64,000 bases of DNA from Cytobacillus sp. S13-E01 (GTDB lineage: Bacteria > Bacillota > Bacilli > Bacillales > Bacillaceae_L): NCBI RefSeq assembly GCF_029193815.1, contig NZ_JARFVC010000002.1, positions 124,001-188,000 of the forward strand, given 5' to 3'. Positions 7,321-15,890 of this stretch are shown piece after piece (the first letter of the stretch is position 1; each line of letters opens with the position of its first letter). The notes beneath the pieces are model-generated. The model saw only the letters and a list, made by a program, of their open reading frames with translations. It was not told the origin of the DNA and did not search any database. Position numbers and translations under genes: made by a program.

Positions 7321-7352
7321 AAAAGCAGTCTGATGAAAGACTGCTTTTCGTA
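7321..7352 (+). terminator. Terminator of the glucosaminidase gene
   Basis: AAAAGCAGTC (7321-7330) pairs with GACTGCTTTT (7339-7348), followed by CGTATTT. Confidence 0.85.
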
Positions 7353-7357
7353 TTTAA

Positions 7358-7388
7358 CCCACGCTTAAGGGAGCAGCTAATCCCCCAC
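7358..7388. repeat. Half copy of the CCCACGCTTAAGGGG...CCCCCAC palindromic element
   Basis: CCCACGCTTAAGGGAGCAGC then TAATCCCCCAC matches the left part of the element at 47970-48050 and, inverted, the tail of the copy at 11705-11775. Only one arm is kept here. Confidence 0.55.
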
Positions 7389-7405
7389 TAATTGTTAGTT
7401 TCACT

Positions 7406-9742
7406 TTACAACAACTCATATGAATCTGAATCAATTTTAGTAAAAAACCTACTCCTTGGCCCTAAGGAAAAAAGATGTAATTCATGCATTGCACGTGTGC
7501 AAGCGGTGTAAAAGAGATTCCGTTCATAATCTCCATGATATTGTTTGTCGGATGCATTATAAATGATAACCGCATCAAACTCAATTCCTTTTGCTAAATA
7601 CGTCGGAAGGATTAATAGTCCTTTTTCAAAGGTAGAAGTATCCTTTTTCATAAGGCGAATAGCCAAATGATCCTTTAAGTCTTCGAATACCTCCTTACTC
7701 TCTTTTGCAGTTTTACAGATAATCGCAATCGTTTCATGCCCATCTTCTTGCAGACGAGTTATTTGTTTTAATAGCATTTCTTTGTGTTCTGCCTTTTTTT
7801 CAAACTCTCTAAGTGTAGGTTTATTTCCTGTTCTGTTAAAGGGTTTGATTAATTCACCACCTTCAAGTATTTCTTTGGAAAAATTAATAATTTGTTTTGT
7901 TGAACGGTAGCTTTGAGTTAGCGTAATTTTTTCGACTTTTTCTGATTGATATAAATCGGATGACAATAGTGTTGGCGCATTTATTGAGTGTGGATAGATA
8001 GCTTGGTTCACATCGCCAAGAATTGTCATTTTACTTTTAGGGAAAAGTTGTTTGATATATGCAAGTTGGAATGGTGAGTAATCTTGTGCTTCATCGATAA
8101 ACAGGTGCCTAATGAATGAATTCGATTTCTGTCCCTCTAGTTGATCTTGGAAGTACAGAAATGGTGTTGCATCTTCAAATGCCAATTCATTATTCATTAG
8201 CTTTGAGGACGTTCGTTTACAAATATCCTGCCAATTTTCAGGAACGTTGTGATTGTTCTTCGGTGTATATGTGTTGAATAATTGCAGATAGGTACGATCT
8301 ACAGCGATAAATTCAAGTTCTTTTACGTAGTCCTTTAAAGGTTTGAAATATCGTGATACTATAACTTTTGCAATTAATTTTTGCTCACGATCAAAGTCAT
8401 CAAAGGTGTCTTCTGAAAATCTTGTTTGTTTTTGGAGCTTCTTAAAGATTTTTAAATAATCTTCCCGATCAAGAAGTTCACTCTCTAGGGTTACCCAATC
8501 CTTTTTACGTTCTTGTTTTTCTTTAATGGATAATTCATTTAATAACCATTCAACTACAAGGGTTATTCTATTAGGAATTGAAATATCCAAACGTAAAGAG
8601 TAGAAATAACTGGTAATCTCATCAGCCGAAATGAATGTTTCACCTTTAAACTTCAAGTCATTAAAGGACAACCCACTCTTTGCTAATGAGCCAATATACT
8701 CATCAATAACTTCCTTAAAATCAAGACTTGCTTTATACCTAATAGCACTTAAACTTATGTCGTACTCACGGCTATCACTTGAGTTAGTTAACAAATACTC
8801 CATCTGTGTAAATGGGTCTTCAATATAAAAATAATCTCCAATTCGATATTCTAAATATTCTTGAAAGGTTGTTTGTTCCATATTTTCTTCACCAAGCTCT
8901 GGTAGAACTGTTGAAACATAGCTGTTGAACAAAGGATTCGGTGAAAATAGCATAATGTTTTTAGAGCTCAATACGGTTCGATGTTGATATAATAAATATG
9001 CAACACGTTGGAGAGCTGCGGATGTTTTACCACTACCTGCGACACCCTGTACTATTAGATACGTACTACCCTCATTCCGAATAATTTGATTTTGTTCTTT
9101 TTGAATCGTAACAACAATACTTTTCATTTGCGTATCCGAATTATTACTAAGAACTTCTTTTAATAACTCATCTCCAATTGTTACACCTGTATCAAACATA
9201 CTTTTCATTTGACCACGACGAATGATAAATTGGCGTTTTAGCTCCATTATCCCTTCTATTGTGCCTTCCATTGTTTTATAGCTAGTATTACCTGGAGTAT
9301 GATCGTAATACAAACTAGAAATAGGGGCACGCCAGTCATAAATTAAAAAATTCTCATCATGTTCATCCATCAAGGAAGCAATTCCAAGGTAAATTTTATC
9401 AGTATTTCTTTCTCCCTTTTCTAAAAAATCCACTCGACCAAAATAAGGTGAATCCTTTAACCTTACTAAAGTCTTAAGTTGTTTATGAAACAGTCTATGA
9501 CTTCTTTCGCGTTCAGAAAGAATTTCCGCTTGTTGTTTAATACTTGAAAATGTTTCTGCCCTTTCATTTGGTTCGTCTAGATTAACTCTAATATCATCCC
9601 AAAACGTATTTCTGAGTCCAATAATATCCTCTTTTAAACCACCGGTGCTGTGCTCTAAATATTTCATCTTTTTTTTAATTTCCTCTAGAATCTGTGCAAT
9701 CCTATCTTCTTCTACTACCCAATCCTTATTTTGTTCTGCCAT
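7406..9742 (-). CDS. helD: HelD, RNA polymerase-associated UvrD-like ATPase
   Basis: HelD binds RNA polymerase and removes it from nucleic acid, recycling stalled or post-termination complexes. The 778-residue length matches B. subtilis HelD (YvgS, 774). Its N-terminal coiled-coil arm (about 1-90) is followed by a split UvrD-type motor. The parts seen are Walker A GVAGSGKTSAALQR near residue 232, the Walker B box FIDEAQDYSPFQ near 575, TLTQSYRSTKQI (motif IV), and KGIEFDAVIIY then FYTACTRAMHEL (motifs V-VI). It is a single gene; downstream is only the repeat at 7358. Identification is firm, because the N-terminal domain is HelD-specific rather than that of UvrD or PcrA. Confidence 0.93.
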   Translation of the reverse strand: MAEQNKDWVVEEDRIAQILEEIKKKMKYLEHSTGGLKEDIIGLRNTFWDDIRVNLDEPNERAETFSSIKQQAEILSERERSHRLFHKQLKTLVRLKDSPYFGRVDFLEKGERNTDKIYLGIASLMDEHDENFLIYDWRAPISSLYYDHTPGNTSYKTMEGTIEGIMELKRQFIIRRGQMKSMFDTGVTIGDELLKEVLSNNSDTQMKSIVVTIQKEQNQIIRNEGSTYLIVQGVAGSGKTSAALQRVAYLLYQHRTVLSSKNIMLFSPNPLFNSYVSTVLPELGEENMEQTTFQEYLEYRIGDYFYIEDPFTQMEYLLTNSSDSREYDISLSAIRYKASLDFKEVIDEYIGSLAKSGLSFNDLKFKGETFISADEITSYFYSLRLDISIPNRITLVVEWLLNELSIKEKQERKKDWVTLESELLDREDYLKIFKKLQKQTRFSEDTFDDFDREQKLIAKVIVSRYFKPLKDYVKELEFIAVDRTYLQLFNTYTPKNNHNVPENWQDICKRTSSKLMNNELAFEDATPFLYFQDQLEGQKSNSFIRHLFIDEAQDYSPFQLAYIKQLFPKSKMTILGDVNQAIYPHSINAPTLLSSDLYQSEKVEKITLTQSYRSTKQIINFSKEILEGGELIKPFNRTGNKPTLREFEKKAEHKEMLLKQITRLQEDGHETIAIICKTAKESKEVFEDLKDHLAIRLMKKDTSTFEKGLLILPTYLAKGIEFDAVIIYNASDKQYHGDYERNLFYTACTRAMHELHLFSLGPRSRFFTKIDSDSYELL

Positions 9743-9896
9743 TCAAACACTCCTTAAAATAGGTTTGACAAACTAAAGAAAATACTGTAAAATTAAAATA
9801 GATATATTTTTACTAATTTTACATTTTTAGGGTAAAATACAATTAATTTTAGCATTTTTACATTAGGAATTCAACCGTTTAAATACACTTTTTAAA

Positions 9897-9973
9897 GGTG
9901 AACACCAGATAATTCTGGTTCACCTTTTTGTTTCCATAAAAAAGTAGTCTAACGTTAATATTTAGACTACTTT
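9897..9973. terminator. Two consecutive hairpin terminators after the SpoIID-family gene
   Basis: AAAGTAGTCTAA (9941-9952) pairs with TTTAGACTACTTT (9961-9973), with T-runs in both directions. A second stem, AGGTGAA...TTCACCT with an inner CCAGA/TCTGG (9897-9926), follows. Both act on minus-strand transcripts leaving the SpoIID-like gene. The rest of 9743-9988 is the AT-rich promoter region of helD. Confidence 0.8.
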
Positions 9974-9988
9974 TTCTATTTATGATAT

Positions 9989-11248
9989 CTATTTGACATA
10001 CTTGGTTATTTCAGTCCCTGGAAAATAAAATTGCACTATTTCTTTATAATTTTTTCCCAGCTGCCCCATTATATGCGCTCCCCATTGACTCATTCCTACA
10101 CCGTGTCCGTATCCTTTTCCTTTCATCGTATATATACCATCCTTAAATTCAAGAGAGTCGATGAGATAGCTTTTAAATTGAGTACCACCAATAAGGGGCC
10201 GTATTTTATTTAATTTTTCATCATTTAGCTCATATTCTTGCAGTAGTATGGTTCCATCATATAACCGCTGTAAAAAGTCAATTTTTATTGAACCCGATAC
10301 GGATCTATTTGAATTAAGTTTCTCTGCTGATAATGTAAAATTGGAGATAGAAAGTATTTTAATATCACCAGGATAACCATTTCTTTGTAACCAATGCGAC
10401 ATTGAGCCGGTTAGTTCCTGATCCATTTCGGTTGCTTCTTCCCAGCCTAAGTCATTATCCCAATCTATCTCTTCTAAAACAACTTGTGCACTGTGCAATT
10501 TAAACTCCCAAGGATTAATTGGATCATAGGGATCATTTTTAATCGGGTAATAGCTAACTTCTTTCCCTCCCCATACATGGGCATTATTTTCAGTTATTCC
10601 ACCATTACTAGCAGAATAAAAGGCCTCAATTAACTTGTTATTATAGGTAAGAACTTCTCCCTTCGTTTCCTCTACCGCTTGTGTTGTTGTATCCATCCAC
10701 TGGTAGCCACCATAGACCTGATAGGAAATTGTATCATCTATCACTTTGTTTAGGTGTGACACGGCATATGTTCTTGCTGCCAAGGCTTGAGATTTTAATG
10801 TTTCGATACCCCAAGTAGGAAATACCTCAAATGGGACCACTCCTTTTAAATAATCCTCCAGTGGCAATTGATTCACTGGCCTAATGTTCCCATCTTCTTC
10901 GATTGTAAATTCAAACGCCCCTAAATAAGGCCTTTCATTAACTTCTACGAAATGGTCCTGGTTATATTCTCCTGGCAGCACAACTAATGAGTCACCTAGC
11001 TCTAGCGTTTCATTATCACCACTTAGAATAAGTTGCCCATTTTTTTCAGTAAGATTATATACGACTCCTTCTTTTATTGTTAAGGTTGAATCAAGCGAAA
11101 AATAATCTCCATTAAATTGAACTGTTAGCTCGTTTGTATCTTTAATGTCATTATTTAACTTCACTGTTACCAATTCATCTGCACTACTTTTGTGCGGTGT
11201 TTGAAATAATAACAATGTAAATAGTATAGGAATTAGAAAGTATCTCAT
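9989..11248 (-). CDS. SpoIID/LytB-domain protein, putative secreted lytic transglycosylase
   Basis: The 419-residue protein has an N-terminal signal peptide (about 1-23, ending SSADE). A small beta domain precedes the SpoIID domain (about 110-415). Family marks are LPLEDYLKGVVPFEVFPTW, where the Glu in PFEVFP is the probable catalytic residue; then LKSQALAARTYA, ASNGGITENNAHVWGG, and the closing KGYGHGVGMSQWGAHIMGQL. SpoIID strips peptidoglycan glycan strands lacking stem peptides during engulfment. This paralogue is longer at the N-terminus than SpoIID itself and is not next to spoIIQ or spoIIID, so it is better called a SpoIID-family protein. It ends in a double terminator. Confidence 0.85.
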   Translation of the reverse strand: MRYFLIPILFTLLLFQTPHKSSADELVTVKLNNDIKDTNELTVQFNGDYFSLDSTLTIKEGVVYNLTEKNGQLILSGDNETLELGDSLVVLPGEYNQDHFVEVNERPYLGAFEFTIEEDGNIRPVNQLPLEDYLKGVVPFEVFPTWGIETLKSQALAARTYAVSHLNKVIDDTISYQVYGGYQWMDTTTQAVEETKGEVLTYNNKLIEAFYSASNGGITENNAHVWGGKEVSYYPIKNDPYDPINPWEFKLHSAQVVLEEIDWDNDLGWEEATEMDQELTGSMSHWLQRNGYPGDIKILSISNFTLSAEKLNSNRSVSGSIKIDFLQRLYDGTILLQEYELNDEKLNKIRPLIGGTQFKSYLIDSLEFKDGIYTMKGKGYGHGVGMSQWGAHIMGQLGKNYKEIVQFYFPGTEITKYVK

Positions 11249-11295
11249 ATCTCTATACTTCCTAGGGTAAAGCTTTCTTATTCACTATCCGTAAA

Positions 11296-11347
11296 AGGGG
11301 TCCCACCAACAAAATGCAGTTATCTTAACTTTGTTGGTGGGACCCCT
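11296..11347. repeat. Perfect 18-bp inverted repeat with 16-nt loop
   Basis: AGGGGTCCCACCAACAAA (11296-11313) and its exact complement (11330-11347) would form a very stable hairpin in the region between the divergent SpoIID-like and HesB-like genes. There is no T-run of terminator type on either side; it ends 43 bp before the HesB-like start codon. Its function is unknown. Confidence 0.85.
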
Positions 11348-11390
11348 AAAAGGGAATATAGATAAACTATCTTTAAATGAGGTGTTATCA

Positions 11391-11666
11391 GTGCACATAA
11401 CGGAGGAAGCTAGTAAATTTCTTCAAAAATTAATGGTAAAACGTAATAAAAGTGGAGTTCGAATTGGCTACAATGAAAAAAGTAGGTGAGGTCTATCAAA
11501 GTTTAAATTAACTCTGGATGGGTTAAAGGATGGAGACTATGTTAAAGAACATAGTGGTTTAACGATTTTCTACAGGGATGATGTAGTTCCACATGTGGAT
11601 TATTTAAAAATTAAATATGAAAACGAGCGTCTAGGTTTAATTGATAGTAGGAATAGTGAACAATAA
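11391..11666 (+). CDS. HesB/IscA-like protein with in-frame UGA: candidate selenoprotein (or nonsense-mutated gene)
   Basis: A GTG start with GAGGTG 6 bases upstream opens a 92-codon frame interrupted only by a TGA at 11487-11489 (codon 33) and ended by TAA at 11664. The protein resembles the HesB/IscA family: MHITEEASKFLQKLMV at the start, GVRIGYNEKSR-x-GLSKFKLTLDG around the UGA, then the YKDN-like KYENERLGLID. In HesB-like selenoproteins Sec (or Cys) sits in x-[U/C]-G-x-x-x-F-x-L-x-LD; here UGA falls exactly there (U, then G, Phe at +5, Asp at +10). Downstream the RNA can fold into TTAACTC/GGGTTAA (11508-11514/11520-11526) with loop TGGAT beginning 26 nt after the UGA, enclosed by GUCUAUC/GAUggAGAC. 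The family assignment is moderate. Sec decoding is inferred; a TGT/TGC-to-TGA mutation is the alternative. Confidence 0.6.
11490..11538 (+). promoter_or_regulatory. Candidate bacterial SECIS element
   Basis: The outer stem is GGUCUAUC (11490-11497) with GAU and AGACU (11529-11531, 11534-11538; two-base GG bulge, one G-U). The inner stem is 11508-11514 with 11520-11526 (7 bp, one U-G pair). The apical loop UGGAU has G in its second position and starts 26 nt past the UGA. This fits the usual description of bacterial SECIS hairpins (small apical loop with an early G, roughly 16-37 nt after UGA). The fold was made by eye. Confidence 0.45.
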
Positions 11667-11704
11667 AAGTAAAACGGTTGTAAGAATTCGATACCCTTTT
11701 GTTT

Positions 11705-11775
11705 CCCCCACTTCAAAACTTCTTCGAATTCTCTAAGTTTTAAAATGGGGGACTTACTGCCCGTTAATGCGGGAT
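11705..11775. repeat. Palindromic element copy (CCCCCAC-type hairpin with tail)
   Basis: CCCCCACTTCAAAACTT (11705-11721) pairs imperfectly with AAGTTTTAAAATGGGGG (11735-11751), and the tail ACTTACTGCCCGTTAATGCG follows. The same hairpin and tail occur at 47970-48050, and half at 7358-7388. It lies between the HesB-like gene and the convergent reductase gene. The rest of 11667-11814 is plain. Confidence 0.65.
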
Positions 11776-11814
11776 AAAATACACATAAATAGTAAGCGCC
11801 ACTGCTACCAATTA

Positions 11815-13002
11815 TTAATACACATCACGTTGGTAACGCTTTTGCTTCTGCAAATCATTTAGATACGCTTCTGCTGCTTCCCGGGTCATTACACCTTCTT
11901 TTTCAATTACATCAATAAGCGTGTTGTGGACATCTTTCGCCATATATTGCTTATCACCGCAAATATAGAAGTATGCTCCCTTTTCTAGCCATTCAAACAA
12001 TTCCTTGCTGTTTTCAAGCATTTTATGCTGTACATATACTTTTTGATCCGAATCACGGGAGAAGGCGGCATCTAATTTTGTCAGTACACCATCTTTTTGG
12101 TATTTTTCTAACTCATTCTGATATAAGAAATCCGTCGCAGAATGCTGATCTCCATAAAATAACCACGCTCTACCTTTTCCTCTATTCATTGCACGTTCCT
12201 GGATAAATGAACGGAATGGTGCAATGCCCGTACCTGGTCCAACCATAATAATGTCTGTATCTTCGGAATCTGGTAGATTAAAGTGTTTATTTTGTTGAAT
12301 AAATACCGGAATCGTATCTCCTTCATGAAGACGTTCCGAACATAAAACAGAGCAAACTCCTTTTCGATCGCGTCCGTGTGCCGTATAGCGTACAGCACCG
12401 ATCGTTAGATGCACTTCACCAGGGTTTGCGGTAAAACTGCTTGCTATTGAATATAGGCGTGGCGGCATCTTTCTTAAAAGAGACACAATTTCCTGGGCAG
12501 TCGCATTCCAAGGGCCAAAATCACGTAACAAGTCAAGGAAATCACGCCCGTCGATATATTCCTTTAGTTGGGCCACTTTTTCAACAGAAACAAGCCTTTG
12601 TAACTCCTCGTTTTCTGTTAATGCAGCGGCAAGCTGTAGCACTTTTTTCGTTAATAATGTAATTTCAAAATGTGTTGTCAGCGCTTCTTTCAGTGGAAGT
12701 GTATCACCTTGTTTATTAATTGTTACGGCCTCTTGTGCATCCCACTTCATTTCATCAAGAAGGGCAGCTACTAGTTCAGGATCGTTTTCAGGGATAATAC
12801 CAAGGCAATCACCCGGATTATAGGAAAGTCCTGATTCTTTTAACGATAACTCAATATGCCTTGTTTCTTTACTAGAGCCAGCTCCATTTAAATTTATATT
12901 TTCGAGAACTCTCGCTTGAAATGGATTTGTCCTTGAATAGGTTGATGGCACTTTTTTGTCTTCTTTAGTCTGTTCAAAATTTTTTTCTACTGTAAGTTGC
13001 AT
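11815..13002 (-). CDS. CysJ-like NADPH:flavin diflavin-type reductase lacking the flavodoxin domain
   Basis: This 395-residue protein contains the FAD-binding and NADPH-binding halves of the sulfite reductase flavoprotein subunit. Marks are YNPGDCLGIIPEN, then PPRLYSIASS (FAD), KGVCSVLCSERL, GPGTGIAPFRSFIQER (NADPH), WLFYGDQHSATDFLY, and a C-terminal YQRDVY that ends in the aromatic residue stacking on FAD. The N-terminal FMN/flavodoxin domain of full-length CysJ (about 600 residues) is absent. The start is taken at the ATG at 13000-13002, which has GAGGTGA upstream. No cysI is adjacent. It may deliver electrons to a separate flavodoxin or another partner. Two-domain relatives of this size occur in bacilli, so it need not be a truncation. 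Confidence 0.8.
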   Translation of the reverse strand: MQLTVEKNFEQTKEDKKVPSTYSRTNPFQARVLENINLNGAGSSKETRHIELSLKESGLSYNPGDCLGIIPENDPELVAALLDEMKWDAQEAVTINKQGDTLPLKEALTTHFEITLLTKKVLQLAAALTENEELQRLVSVEKVAQLKEYIDGRDFLDLLRDFGPWNATAQEIVSLLRKMPPRLYSIASSFTANPGEVHLTIGAVRYTAHGRDRKGVCSVLCSERLHEGDTIPVFIQQNKHFNLPDSEDTDIIMVGPGTGIAPFRSFIQERAMNRGKGRAWLFYGDQHSATDFLYQNELEKYQKDGVLTKLDAAFSRDSDQKVYVQHKMLENSKELFEWLEKGAYFYICGDKQYMAKDVHNTLIDVIEKEGVMTREAAEAYLNDLQKQKRYQRDVY

Positions 13003-13224
13003 AATCTTCACCTCACAAAGTTGTATATAGCTAGGATAGCATGGAATGAGGAGTTTTGTCGTGACTTTTTTCACACTATCCATTTTAATCCCTGTTTAAA
13101 GAAATAAGTAGAGGAATAAAAATACTCTTGGAATGATATGAAAATCAATAGGATGAATCCCTTTTGAACCTATCCTCTACATGTATTGTTTATATTTTAC
13201 ACGCTGTTATTCTGGTTACTATTT

Positions 13225-14196
13225 TTATTCATTGGTATCTAAAGGTTCTAACTTGGCTTCAATTTCTTCTCTTCTATCCTCAAAATATGGTGGTAGCGCT
13301 AGATTTTTTCCAAGTTCCTCGAATGGCTCATCACCTTCAAAACCTGGACCGTCTGTAGCTAGTTCGAACAATATTCCGTTTGGCTCACGGAAATACAATG
13401 ATTTGAAATAGTAGCGTTCAACAAACCCTGAACTTGGAATTCTCAATTGTTTAAGGTGATCTACCCATTTACGTAGCTCTTCTTCATCTTCAACTCTAAA
13501 AGCTACATGATGTACACTACCTCTGCCTGGCCTCTCTACTGGTAAATCAGTTCGTTCTTCAAGATGGATTTCTCCACCTGTACCACCTTCACCCGTTTCG
13601 AACACGATAATCTCACTTTGACCAATGGTATATGTACCTTTTTTTCTAAAACCTAATACATCAGTTAATACTGTTATCGTTTTACCAATTTGCGATACAG
13701 TCAAATGAACAGGTCCTAGACCATATATCGCGTGTTCTGTTGGTACCGGGCTCTCATCCCACGCCTTACCACCTTGTACTCCGATGTTATGTTCATCAGA
13801 AACAAGGATCATTCTTTGACCTTCAAAGTCCCTAAATGCTAAAGTTGTGCGGCCAGTTTGCTGAGATATTCCATCATGTTCTACTCCATATTCTTCAAAA
13901 CGTTTTTTCCAATAATCTAAAGAAGCATCTGCTGGAACACGTAAGGAGGTTGCGGAAATACTGTTTGTACCAAAATGTGTTTGGCCTGCGCGTGGAATTT
14001 CAAAAAATGTTAAGTCTGTACCTGGGTTTCCTCGTTCATCAGCATAAAATAAATGATATACAGATGTATCATCTTGATTCACTGTTTTTTTAACAAGTCT
14101 TAGTCCAAGGATTTTCGTGTAAAAATGATAGTTTTTCTTTGCATTTCCCGTTATCGCTGAAACATGATGCTGTCCTTTAAGTACTTTAAGATTCAT
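13225..14196 (-). CDS. Ring-cleaving dioxygenase, VOC family (MhqO/MhqA-like)
   Basis: The 323-residue protein has two glyoxalase/VOC modules. The first has GQHHVSAITGNAKKNYHFY and ends with the metal ligand region of MILVSDEH; the second has GLGPVHLTVSQI, then GSVHHVAFRV and PNGILFELATDGPGF. It matches the MhqO/MhqA group of extradiol-type dioxygenases induced by quinones and catechols in Bacillus and thought to open hydroquinone-type rings. In each module His and Glu ligands are retained (HHV, HLT, HHVAF, FELA). The AraC regulator gene lies 46 bp upstream on the same strand and may share its transcript. A function in electrophile resistance is inferred from the family. Confidence 0.85.
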   Translation of the reverse strand: MNLKVLKGQHHVSAITGNAKKNYHFYTKILGLRLVKKTVNQDDTSVYHLFYADERGNPGTDLTFFEIPRAGQTHFGTNSISATSLRVPADASLDYWKKRFEEYGVEHDGISQQTGRTTLAFRDFEGQRMILVSDEHNIGVQGGKAWDESPVPTEHAIYGLGPVHLTVSQIGKTITVLTDVLGFRKKGTYTIGQSEIIVFETGEGGTGGEIHLEERTDLPVERPGRGSVHHVAFRVEDEEELRKWVDHLKQLRIPSSGFVERYYFKSLYFREPNGILFELATDGPGFEGDEPFEELGKNLALPPYFEDRREEIEAKLEPLDTNE

Positions 14197-14242
14197 TTAA
14201 ATGTCACGTCCTCTATGTAATTTTTTTCTTTTGTATAGTATG

Positions 14243-15133
14243 TTACGAATGAGAAGATTGAAATCGCTTTGGCGATAACCCAAATTTTTTCTTGAATTGT
14301 TGAACAAACGCTGACATACTTTGATAGCCTACTTGAACAGCCACTTCAGTTATCGTTGTCGAGGAGTTCCGTAGCAATTGAGCTGCTTGTTCCATCCGAA
14401 TCGTCGTTAATCTTTCCATTGGAGACATACCAAAATACTTTTTATATAATCTGCTTAAATTTGATTCACTAACCATCGCTACCTCAAGCAATTGTTTCAT
14501 ACGAAGTGGCTGATGGTAATTCTCAATTATATAGCTCTCAACTTCTTGAATTGCCTCTGGATAAAATGGTGTTTCAATCAGATAAACAATTTTTGAAAGC
14601 ATATGTTCATCCGGAAATATATGATACATGATTTTACACAGAGATTGGCTAATAAAAAAATCGTGATCCTTGTTTAATTCAAAATATTGATGGACCTGCT
14701 CTTCTAGTAGTTCATCGATAGCTTCTGACCGTGTCTGCTGAAATATACATAGCCTGTTTGGTTGTTGATCCATAGATTTAGGGTAGCTCCCATAGTTCTT
14801 GAGTAATTCGATAAATTGTTCAACAATCACTCTTTTTAGATCAAAGCGAGTACAAAATGTGTCTTCTTTTATCTCGAAAGTTAAAGTCACTCCCTTTGGA
14901 TAAAACAAATGCTCCCCCTGCCTCAACGATCTAAATTCATCTTCACCAATTTGATAGCCAATTGCGCCTGTATGAATAAATAAAATTCCTGGGTCTTCTG
15001 TAAAATTAGAATATGTAGAGTCCTTTTCGTAGTTTTCAAAAGAAATAAAACGAGATTTATTACGTTGCTTAGAGATATCCTTTCGATATTGACGGAGAAT
15101 TGATTGCCAGTTTGATTTCATATTTTTACACAT
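14243..15133 (-). CDS. AraC-family transcriptional regulator
   Basis: This is a 296-residue regulator. The N-terminal cupin-like sensor (about 40-110) has GILFIHTGAIGYQIGEDEF and LFYPKGVTLTF. The C-terminal AraC double HTH (about 195-293) has ENYHQPLRMKQLLEVAMVSE, then LTTIRMEQAAQLLRNSS, VGYQSMSAFVQQFKKKFG and LSPKRF. The effector is unknown. It sits directly upstream of the VOC dioxygenase gene in the same direction, so it may regulate it. The start could be the ATG at 15133 or a second ATG four codons later; no strong ribosome site separates them. Confidence 0.85.
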   Translation of the reverse strand: MCKNMKSNWQSILRQYRKDISKQRNKSRFISFENYEKDSTYSNFTEDPGILFIHTGAIGYQIGEDEFRSLRQGEHLFYPKGVTLTFEIKEDTFCTRFDLKRVIVEQFIELLKNYGSYPKSMDQQPNRLCIFQQTRSEAIDELLEEQVHQYFELNKDHDFFISQSLCKIMYHIFPDEHMLSKIVYLIETPFYPEAIQEVESYIIENYHQPLRMKQLLEVAMVSESNLSRLYKKYFGMSPMERLTTIRMEQAAQLLRNSSTTITEVAVQVGYQSMSAFVQQFKKKFGLSPKRFQSSHS

Positions 15134-15170
15134 CCATCAGATTTTAGTATTATGACTATTCTACCATTTC

Positions 15171-15207
15171 AAAAAAAATATACCTACTAAACACGCTTAA
15201 GTAGGTA
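15171..15207 (-). terminator. Terminator of the nitrilase-GNAT-GNAT operon
   Basis: TACCTACT (15181-15188) pairs with AGTAGGTA (15200-15207), and on the minus strand it is followed by a run of eight T. It lies 15 bp after the last operon gene. Confidence 0.75.
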
Positions 15208-15221
15208 TATAAGTATATATT

Positions 15222-15887
15222 TTAAATTGGTTGCAACTCCACTTCTTCCCGACTTTCGAGGTGATCTATCATTTGCAGCCATTCTACTGGTTTATTCGGT
15301 AGAACAGTATAATACGTTTTTAAAAACTTCGCAATAAATTTCCCTTCTAATGAAGTCACACCAGATTTAAATGGTAGAAAACACAAATCTAGTCCATGTA
15401 CAGCTTCACCATCATTTAACCAAGAAGGATGAACATACGAAAAATTTAGCTTTTGGTAACCAAGATGTGATAATACTTCACGTCTAACAAATGGGTTCAT
15501 AACGGTTACGCCACCAAATGTAAAATTCTCAACCATATATGGATTATAAATTTCAGCAAACATTCCAATGATCTCTGTTCCATGTGCCAATTGATTTAAA
15601 TCTTCCGTACGTTTATTTGCTAAGAACTTGCCAATCCCAAGACCTTCTTGACCTATGATAGTAAAATCAGTCATTGCAATATTTGTATCTGGGTAATAAC
15701 GGTATTCAGTTGCTCCCACTACATTTCCTTCCTGTACAGCCACAAACATACGAATCGAAGGATCTTCTAAAGGCTCTTTCCATAAATCAAAGTCAAGGAC
15801 TTCTTCTTTTGGAAAGATTTTTTGCATTAATTTGTGCATTTGTGCAAATAACGGATCATTTATATTTTTGAGTTGAACATACTCCAT
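15222..15887 (-). CDS. GNAT-family acetyltransferase-like protein, third gene of the operon
   Basis: The 221-residue protein carries GNAT-like strands: IRMFVAVQEGNVVGATEYRY, then MTDFTIIGQEGLGIGKFLAN (the acetyl-CoA loop, with a Q/G-x-G-x-G/A-like GLGIGK) and IIGMFAEIYNPYMVENFTFG. It is diverged from textbook GNATs and its substrate is unknown. It starts 3 bp after the stop of the preceding GNAT gene, with AGGAGGAG before the ATG, and is the last gene of the unit. It probably works with the nitrilase-like hydrolase and the other GNAT on a related substrate. Confidence 0.65.
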   Translation of the reverse strand: MEYVQLKNINDPLFAQMHKLMQKIFPKEEVLDFDLWKEPLEDPSIRMFVAVQEGNVVGATEYRYYPDTNIAMTDFTIIGQEGLGIGKFLANKRTEDLNQLAHGTEIIGMFAEIYNPYMVENFTFGGVTVMNPFVRREVLSHLGYQKLNFSYVHPSWLNDGEAVHGLDLCFLPFKSGVTSLEGKFIAKFLKTYYTVLPNKPVEWLQMIDHLESREEVELQPI

Positions 15888-15890
15888 AAT

